Shown here: piece after piece, positions 7,220-12,296 of the stretch | Layout: every line of letters begins with the position of its first letter | How positions within the stretch are numbered: the stretch's first letter is position 1 | Assembly: GCA_017414145.1 (NCBI GenBank) | Contig: JAFPQL010000004.1 | Span: forward strand, 1 to 12,296 | Direction: 5' to 3' | Length of the DNA: 12,296 nt | Source: Oscillospiraceae bacterium | Lineage (GTDB): Bacteria > Bacillota_A > Clostridia > Oscillospirales > Ruminococcaceae | Notes under the pieces: generated by a model | What the model saw: only the letters and a program-made list of their open reading frames with translations | Database searches by the model: none | What the model was told of the DNA's origin: nothing | Program-made: the position numbers and the translations under genes

Positions 7220-7857
7220 TGGGAGCGGGTGGTTTTCGGCGCAGTTCTTCTGCTTTTCCGGCGCGGGCCGGTCTCCGCGGCGAGCTGTCCGCCGGTCAGG
7301 AACACCAGCATCCCCCAGAGCGACGGATTTCGGATGCCGGACACATACAGTCCCGCCGCAAACAGCAGCGTCGTCAGCAGACTGACTGTCCGCAGCACCG
7401 CCGCAGGACGCTCCGGATTCTGTGTCAGGCAGCGCTGTGTCAGCAGGAAATGCAGCAGTGTGCCGCCGTCCGTCGCCGAATACGGCAGCAGATTCAGCAG
7501 CGCCAAAGACAGATTTGCGGACGCGGCACCGTACCGTCCGCAGAGAAACAGTCCCGCAGCCGCCAGCCCGTTTGCGGCTGCCCCCGCGAGCAGAATGCAG
7601 ACCAGGGATGCCGTCGGGCAAAGGGCGTCCGCATCCATGTGCAGGCAGAGCCCCGCCGCGGAAATCCGCAGGACGGACGGGCGCCGGTGCAGGACTGCCA
7701 TTGTCAGAAGATGCGCTGATTCATGCAGCACACAGGCCGCCAGCGTCCGGTACAGCACAGTCCGCGGCAGCATCAGCGAGAGCAGCGCCAGCCACGCAGG
7801 CGCCGTAAAATCCAGCAGAATCTCCGTTCCGAACAGTCCGACCGCAATCACCCGCAC
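7216..7857 (-). CDS. M50-family (site-2-protease/SpoIVFB-like) membrane metalloprotease
   Basis: The 213-residue polytopic protein has both S2P hallmarks: the zinc motif VLHESAHLL (H45, E46, H49) and NLLPYSATDGG (N122, P125, D130), matching the NxxPxxxxDGG element that supplies the third zinc ligand. A G-x3-N segment (LLAGAAANGL, 89-98) lies between them, as in the family. Hydrophobic stretches at about 17-56, 83-106, 113-126, 151-171 and 177-190 suggest five or six membrane segments; the C-terminus is basic. There are no PDZ or CBS domains. Such proteases cut substrates within the membrane; SpoIVFB activates pro-sigmaK, but assigning that role here would be a guess. The start is GTG at 7857; a second in-frame GTG at 7851 has better spacing to AAAGG (7862-7866). 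An in-frame TAG at 7899-7897, with no ATG after it, limits extension. Confidence 0.82.
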   Translation of the reverse strand: MRVIAVGLFGTEILLDFTAPAWLALLSLMLPRTVLYRTLAACVLHESAHLLTMAVLHRRPSVLRISAAGLCLHMDADALCPTASLVCILLAGAAANGLAAAGLFLCGRYGAASANLSLALLNLLPYSATDGGTLLHFLLTQRCLTQNPERPAAVLRTVSLLTTLLFAAGLYVSGIRNPSLWGMLVFLTGGQLAAETGPRRKSRRTAPKTTRSH

Positions 7858-7903
7858 ACCGCCTTTCTGTCCAGCATATGCGTTCTGCGGGCTGTCCTAT
7901 CAC

Positions 7904-7941
7904 AGAGAAAGCCGGCAGAACAGTCTCCCTGCTCTGCCGGC
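7904..7941 (-). terminator. Rho-independent terminator after the transglutaminase gene
   Basis: Arms 7911-7923 and 7929-7941 form a GC-rich stem of 13 positions (nine perfect pairs, one A-C mismatch, three more pairs) with a 5-nt loop. On the minus strand TTTCTCT follows (7910-7904). It begins 25 bp after the transglutaminase stop and ends the moxR–DUF58–transglutaminase unit. The T-tract is interrupted, so read-through into the M50 gene is possible. Confidence 0.8.
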
Positions 7942-7965
7942 AATCCGGTTTGATTTCTGAATGAT

Positions 7966-10479
7966 TCAGCGCACAATATGCCGGAACCAGCGCAGCACAA
8001 AGCGATGCCGCCGGTCCGCCTTCTCATACATCGCCGCTGCGAGCTTCTCCGCAGTCGTGCAACGCTCGGACGCCTCAGCCTCCGAGATGCCCTCCTTGCT
8101 GAAGACAGACTGTTTTTGCAGGTCAATCGCCCGCGTCAGCGTGCCGCTCTCCAGCAGGTCGCAGGATTCCTCGGCGGTCTCGGCAAACTGGTCATACTGC
8201 GCGTTGCCGCGGTCAATCCCCTGCATATGCAGCAGACGGACCAGGAACGCATAGGATGCCGTGCCGGCCGGATGCGTGTCTTTCTGCCGCATTGCATTGC
8301 TCCGGCGCCGTACCGTCCGGAAGTGATGCTGCCGCCAGAGCAGAATGATCGCGCCGATCACGGCCAGAACCGCCAGCACGATGCCGAGCACCTTCAGCAG
8401 ACGGATTGCCCATGCGGGCAGCCGGAAGCCGGAATCGGAAGCCGAAGTCCTGCTGTCGGAAGCCGTCGTGCCGGAGACCGTCGTCGTCGTGGTCGTCGTC
8501 GTGGTGCGCTGTGACTGCGATGCCGCGGTCGTCGTCTGGGGCGGCTCCGTCTGCTGCGGCGCAGTAGCTCGCCACTGTGAGTCGATGCCCTCCGTGAACT
8601 CATACGGGATCCAGCCGAAGCCGTTGATATAGATCTCCGCCCAGGCGTGGGCGCGGTGATCCGGAATCGCAAGCTGATACTGCCCTTTCGCGTTCTTCAG
8701 GACGAAGTCGTCCCTTGCGACCACATAGCCCTGCACATAGCGTGCGGGGATGCCGCACATCCGGCAGAGCAGCACGCCCGCCGTCGCGTAGTGGGCGCAG
8801 TATCCGCGGTGCTTCTGATACAGGAAATACTCGGCAAAATCCGCGTCATCGGGGAAATCGCCGGGACGCGTATCATATGACGCCAGATTCCAGATATAGC
8901 TCCGGATCATGTCGAGCTTTCTGGACAGATTCTGACCGTCCGGCGAATAGGCGCGGTAAAAATCCGCCTTGATCCGCGCCATCGCGTCGTTGTCCGGCAC
9001 GGAGAGATACTTACTCTGCACGAACGATTCATATTGCAGAATGTTCTCCTCCTCCGGCGGGGTGGAAAACTCAAATGTATCGTCCACATCGCACAAAGCG
9101 TTGTTGACGGTCATGAAATCGTATTTCTGCCGGTTTTCGAGTGAAATTTCCGTGTCGTAGGAGTATTTTGCGCCCTCCGGCACCAGCGCCTGATACGGCA
9201 GATAGTTCATCGTCTCGGTGCGCTTTGCACGGAGCGTCCAGTTGACGACGGGAAATTTGCCGTTTTCCAGACGGAACCGTTCGGTAAACGCGGAGTGCCA
9301 GAGCGTCTGCGGCATCCGGTTGGAGTCCGCCAGCGTCTTCAGCAGATCGCGGACATGGCGGTAATCGCCGGTGCGGAGCGCCCAGCCGTCGCCGGTATAT
9401 TCGTTGCGGACCATGCCGCGCAGATAGTAATGATCCTTCCGCACAGACGGATCGACCTCGGCCTCCAGCACTGTCTGACCGGTGAAGTGCAGATCGGAGT
9501 TGTGTTTCAGGTCAATCAGATCGGAGATCACATTCGGGCCGCCGTCGATGTTGATGCGGCTGAGCAGTCCGGTGAAATCGTAGATCGTAAAATTGCGGTA
9601 CGCCTCGATGATCCGGTCACGGGTGCGGTTGAGGCGTTCGGAGCGCACATAGCGGTTCGTCACGATGCCGATGCCCAGACCGATCACCGCAGACGCCGTC
9701 AGGAGCAGCACCAGCGCGGAGTCAATCGCCGTCTGCGGACTGCCCGCACTGACTGAAATGGTCTTTTTGCTGACCGCCGCACGGCGCTGCCGGTCATTCC
9801 GGCGCTCCGCCTCCGTGCCGAGCGTGATGATGAGCGAACCGATCCAGAATACAATCAGCATCAGGACGGCAAGCGGATGCGTTTCCAGACCGAAATACAG
9901 TCCGGTTTCCAGAAACATGAAGGTCACCAGAAACCGCAGCAGAAAGCAGAACCGGCTGCTCTCCGCGTACTCGGTCACAATGGTCAGCAGCGCACCGACT
10001 GTCAGCGCCGTAAAGAGCAGCACGGACGAATGACTCCAACCGCCCGGCATCGGCGATGGCGCCGTCGGTTCAAAGGGCTGATTCGTGATCGTCAGGGACA
10101 TCGTGCGGAAGATCGAGTAGGCGCCCTCCGCGGCCTGATCCATGAATTTCAGCAGCAGACCGCAGACCGCTGCCGTCTCACCGAGCAGCAACAGCGTCCC
10201 GAAGCGCGAAATCCGGTACAGCACTCTGGTCAGAATGGCAAATCCGACCAGAAACAGGCAGATGTATTTCAGATTCCAGCCCGGATGAAAGAAGCCGTCA
10301 AAGCTCCAGAAGGAGCCGATCAGACCCGTCAGCGTCAGCAGCAGACGCACCAGATGATGCGGCGGGCCGCTGCGGTCGCGGACAGAAAGCGCCACGCTCT
10401 CCTGCAGCAGCAGCGTGTCAGGATTGTACTGCACACGGTTTTCCTCGCGGTTCTGTGCAGGCTTGCGAAACAGACTCAT
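7966..10479 (-). CDS. Polytopic transglutaminase-core protein (TgpA-like) with C-terminal DUF4129-like tail
   Basis: The protein (837 aa) has a cytoplasmic N-terminus, then about seven membrane helices (about 43-63, 71-90, 92-111, 151-172, 177-198, 202-222, 251-274). An extracytoplasmic region (about 275-690) carries a transglutaminase core: HRGYCAHYATAGVLLCRMCGIPARYVQGY (C561), DHRAHAWAEIYI (H611) and GWIPYEFTEG, where E627 takes the usual Asp place. A Thr/Ser-rich linker with nine consecutive Thr (659-667) leads to a helix at about 691-715 and a cytoplasmic tail with the DUF4129-like SKEGISEAEASERCTTAEKLAAAMYEKA. Such proteins cluster with MoxR and DUF58 genes and are thought to act on cell-envelope proteins or peptides; the substrate is unknown. 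The start is the ATG at 10479, coupled to the DUF58 stop by ATGA; a longer in-frame start at 10527 is less likely. Confidence 0.92.
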   Translation of the reverse strand: MSLFRKPAQNREENRVQYNPDTLLLQESVALSVRDRSGPPHHLVRLLLTLTGLIGSFWSFDGFFHPGWNLKYICLFLVGFAILTRVLYRISRFGTLLLLGETAAVCGLLLKFMDQAAEGAYSIFRTMSLTITNQPFEPTAPSPMPGGWSHSSVLLFTALTVGALLTIVTEYAESSRFCFLLRFLVTFMFLETGLYFGLETHPLAVLMLIVFWIGSLIITLGTEAERRNDRQRRAAVSKKTISVSAGSPQTAIDSALVLLLTASAVIGLGIGIVTNRYVRSERLNRTRDRIIEAYRNFTIYDFTGLLSRINIDGGPNVISDLIDLKHNSDLHFTGQTVLEAEVDPSVRKDHYYLRGMVRNEYTGDGWALRTGDYRHVRDLLKTLADSNRMPQTLWHSAFTERFRLENGKFPVVNWTLRAKRTETMNYLPYQALVPEGAKYSYDTEISLENRQKYDFMTVNNALCDVDDTFEFSTPPEEENILQYESFVQSKYLSVPDNDAMARIKADFYRAYSPDGQNLSRKLDMIRSYIWNLASYDTRPGDFPDDADFAEYFLYQKHRGYCAHYATAGVLLCRMCGIPARYVQGYVVARDDFVLKNAKGQYQLAIPDHRAHAWAEIYINGFGWIPYEFTEGIDSQWRATAPQQTEPPQTTTAASQSQRTTTTTTTTTVSGTTASDSRTSASDSGFRLPAWAIRLLKVLGIVLAVLAVIGAIILLWRQHHFRTVRRRSNAMRQKDTHPAGTASYAFLVRLLHMQGIDRGNAQYDQFAETAEESCDLLESGTLTRAIDLQKQSVFSKEGISEAEASERCTTAEKLAAAMYEKADRRHRFVLRWFRHIVR

Positions 10480-11687
10480 GCCGCACCTCCCTTCGGTACG
10501 GCTTCGGGAATCAGGCGGCGCTCCCACTCCGGCAGCAGATCTTCCAGATCGGCGCGAAACAGCGGGAACGGCAGCAGCATATCCGCAGGGAGCATCTCAT
10601 CGCGGTTCGCCGCGGCAAATACCGTCACGCGCTCAGGATGGCGCAGACCGGCGAGCTGCGAGAGCAGACCCGCATCGAGCCGCGGCAGAAAGATCAGCAG
10701 ACTGTCGTGCTGGTGCTCGGACTCCTGCGTCCGGAAAATCTGTCCGACCAGCATCTCGGTCGCCTCCTCCGACGAGGGATCGCTCCGGAGCAGTACCGTC
10801 AGCGCGTCGTGATAATCGTCATAATCCGAAAAGGGAATCGTGCGCAGCTTGCTGAGCTGCATCAGGGATGCGGGCAGCTCCGCTTCCGTCAGAAGCTGTG
10901 CCGCGCCGGAAAGCAGCGCCAGCATCGCGTCCAGCCGGATCGCAGACTCCGGCTGCGCACCCGTCAGACAGTAAAACGGAACCAGAATATGCTGTCCCGC
11001 GATCGGCAGGCTGAATTCCTTGACCATCAGCTCGTCGAGCTTGGAGCTCAGCTTCCAGTGAATACGGGAAATCGCGTCGCCCTCCCGATAGGCGTGCAGA
11101 TCAAAAATCTCAGAGGGATCGTCGCCGGGCTTGACCTTGGAATACTCCGGTGAATCGTCAATTTCCGGCGCGGCCGGCTGCCAGTCCGGCATGACCGCGG
11201 GCTCCGGCAGCACCAGCACCTGTGCGATGTCCTGCAAATTCCGCTTGACGGAAAACAGGTGCAGCGGGTCAAACAGCCGGACGGATTTCAGCTTCAGGTT
11301 CATAATCCCGCTGGTCGCCGCATGAAAGGTCAGGCGGACCTGATGGGTGTTCTTCGCACGCAGCGGAATGTCAACGGTCAGATTCTGCGGCAGCCCCGCA
11401 AGGCTGCTGCTGTATTCCAGCCTGATCTGTGCCTGCACAGCCGGGATGACAGATTGGTTGCGCAGCATCAGCATCCAGTCGAAGGACTCGCCCTTGCGCA
11501 GCTTTTTCTTCGCAGACCGCACCTGCACCTGAATTCTGCGGGAAATGACCGTGAGTGACAGCCGCAGAACCAGCGGGAACACGAGCGCGAAAATCAGAAG
11601 CTGCAGCGACAGCGCACCGCGGTACAGAATCAGGAACAGAAACAGAACAACCAGCAGAGCCGCATAAATCAGCTTGCCTGCAATCAT
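10476..11687 (-). CDS. DUF58 domain-containing membrane protein
   Basis: The protein (403 aa) starts with two closely spaced membrane helices (about 4-21 and 27-46), followed by a beta-rich region of the CARDB/Ig type expected before DUF58. The DUF58 signature is FDLHAYREGDAISRIHWKLSSKLDELMVKEF, with G203-D204 and H210-W211-K212. After it comes a vWA-like alpha/beta portion that includes HDSLLIFLPRLDA. DUF58 proteins are regularly encoded beside MoxR ATPases and transglutaminase-core membrane proteins and are presumed partners of the ATPase. The start ATG (11687-11685) overlaps the moxR stop as ATGA, and the stop overlaps the next start in the same way, so the three are translationally coupled. 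The Shine-Dalgarno is weak (GGGG 8 nt upstream), consistent with coupling. The biochemical role is not established. Confidence 0.92.
   Translation of the reverse strand: MIAGKLIYAALLVVLFLFLILYRGALSLQLLIFALVFPLVLRLSLTVISRRIQVQVRSAKKKLRKGESFDWMLMLRNQSVIPAVQAQIRLEYSSSLAGLPQNLTVDIPLRAKNTHQVRLTFHAATSGIMNLKLKSVRLFDPLHLFSVKRNLQDIAQVLVLPEPAVMPDWQPAAPEIDDSPEYSKVKPGDDPSEIFDLHAYREGDAISRIHWKLSSKLDELMVKEFSLPIAGQHILVPFYCLTGAQPESAIRLDAMLALLSGAAQLLTEAELPASLMQLSKLRTIPFSDYDDYHDALTVLLRSDPSSEEATEMLVGQIFRTQESEHQHDSLLIFLPRLDAGLLSQLAGLRHPERVTVFAAANRDEMLPADMLLPFPLFRADLEDLLPEWERRLIPEAVPKGGAA
10486..10491 (-). promoter_or_regulatory. Ribosome binding site that sets the transglutaminase gene start
   Basis: GGGAGG on the minus strand, 6 nt before the ATG at 10479-10477. 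It lies inside the last codons of the DUF58 gene and supports the ATGA-coupled start over the in-frame ATG at 10527. Confidence 0.8.
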
Positions 11688-12296
11688 CGTTCCGACCCCT
11701 GCAGCGAGGGGACACGCACCGAGGAGAGAATCTCGCTGATGATGTCCTCCGCCTCGATATTCTCGGCGCGGGCGCGGTTGCTCAGCAGCATCCGGTGTGC
11801 GAAGGTCTCGCGGATGATGACACTGATGTCTTCAGGGACCACATAGTCTCTGCCGCGGATCAGCGCGACGGCTCTCGAAACAGCGCAGAGCGCCAGCGAG
11901 CCGCGGGGCGAGACACCCAGACGCACGAGCTCATGCTTTCTCGTGGCGGCGGAAAGCTCCGCAATATAGCGGTAAATCGCGTCATCGACATAGACCTGTG
12001 CGGCTGTCTCCTGCATAATCAGAAGCTCGTCGCGGGTAATCGCCTGATGCACGGCATCGAGCGGATTGACCGTGCTGCGCGCCGACATGATCTGCACCTC
12101 GCTGTCCAGGTCGGGATAGCCCATGTGCAGACGGAGCATAAAGCGGTCCAGCTGCGACTCCGGCAGCATCTGCGTACCGACGGAGCCGGTCGGATTCTGC
12201 GTGGCCAGCACACAAAACGGCATCGGCATCGGGTAGGTTCTGCCGTCCACCGTGACGGCGCTCTCCTCCATGAGCTGGAGCAGTGCCGACTGCGAT
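11684..12296 (-). CDS. MoxR-family AAA+ ATPase, C-terminal part, cut by window edge
   Basis: The frame is open to the window edge; the visible 203 residues begin SQSALLQLMEESAVTVDGRTYPMP, the region just after the Walker B of MoxR proteins. Then come sensor 1 FCVLATQNPTGSVGTQMLPESQLDRF (ATQNP, with the LDRF arginine) and the AAA lid with GVSPRGSLALCAVSRAVALIRGRDYVVPEDI, all typical of MoxR. A full protein would be about 310-330 aa, so Walker A and B lie outside. MoxR ATPases are thought to act as chaperones for, or activators of, partner proteins, often ones with vWA-like domains; here the partner is probably the DUF58 protein, whose start overlaps the stop by 4 bp. The first in-frame ATG in the window (12271) is an internal methionine, not the start. 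Confidence 0.93.
   Translation of the reverse strand, partial: SQSALLQLMEESAVTVDGRTYPMPMPFCVLATQNPTGSVGTQMLPESQLDRFMLRLHMGYPDLDSEVQIMSARSTVNPLDAVHQAITRDELLIMQETAAQVYVDDAIYRYIAELSAATRKHELVRLGVSPRGSLALCAVSRAVALIRGRDYVVPEDISVIIRETFAHRMLLSNRARAENIEAEDIISEILSSVRVPSLQGSER

Noticed and set aside
6995..7220. LexA/SOS box in the macrodomain–addBA promoter region
   Set aside because: GAAC occurs at the -35, but GAAC-n4-GTTC or a near match was not found, so SOS control is not supported.
8480..8506. Trinucleotide-like run coding for nine Thr, as a phase-variable repeat
   Set aside because: It mixes ACG and ACC codons and changes in threes would not shift the frame; it is best read as a flexible linker.
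10480..10527. N-terminal extension of the transglutaminase protein from ATG 10527
   Set aside because: The ATG at 10479 has GGGAGG at 6 nt and an ATGA overlap with the DUF58 stop, like the junction before it.
1..12296. CRISPR arrays, tRNA or rRNA genes, transposases, phage or known defence genes
   Set aside because: No regular repeat-spacer pattern, no RNA gene signature and no such coding motif was seen; AddAB is a housekeeping repair enzyme.

Overview
The window is a GC-rich bacterial stretch (roughly 60 % by eye) in which every supported gene lies on the minus strand. The gene set suggests a Gram-positive Clostridia-type genome, plausibly near Ruminococcus/Oscillospiraceae. It has AddAB rather than RecBCD, a BspA-like LRR_5 protein, a TIGR02452 macrodomain protein, a SpoIVFB-like M50 protease and a MoxR–DUF58–transglutaminase cluster. 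Good Shine-Dalgarno sites and sigmaA-type promoter boxes fit this. The genus is inference from gene content only.

Read in the direction of transcription (high to low coordinates), the first block is an envelope-type operon. It holds the C-terminal part of a MoxR AAA+ ATPase (12296-11684), a DUF58 membrane protein (11687-10476) and a polytopic transglutaminase-core protein (10479-7966). They are joined by two ATGA stop/start overlaps and end at a rho-independent terminator (7904-7941). The usual reading of such clusters is a MoxR chaperone with a membrane-anchored DUF58 partner and an extracytoplasmic transglutaminase/protease-like enzyme.

Next comes a small polytopic M50 metalloprotease (7857-7216), alone behind that terminator and without an obvious promoter. 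Its stop codon lies inside the -35 element of the next promoter.

The intergenic region 6995-7215 is the most structured part of the window and is clearly more AT-rich than its surroundings. It holds two copies of a 26-nt unit (one mismatch) that fuses an extended -10 (TGnTATAAT) to a dyad around GAATGC-AAA-GCATTC. The copies are 116 bp apart. Further inverted repeats lie between them, some mutually exclusive.

Downstream of this promoter region is a second co-directional block: a bacterial PARG-like macrodomain protein (6994-6215), a cytoplasmic BspA-like leucine-rich-repeat protein (6199-4712), AddB (4666-1274) and the N-terminal 431 residues of AddA (1293-1, running off the window). The gaps are 15 and 45 bp and addB/addA overlap by 20 bp, so these four genes are probably one transcription unit. 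It would link double-strand-break end processing with an ADP-ribose-removing enzyme and an uncharacterised repeat protein. No defence system, CRISPR array, transposase, tRNA or rRNA was seen. The best candidate novelty is the twin promoter-palindrome leader and the unusual PARG–LRR–AddBA association.
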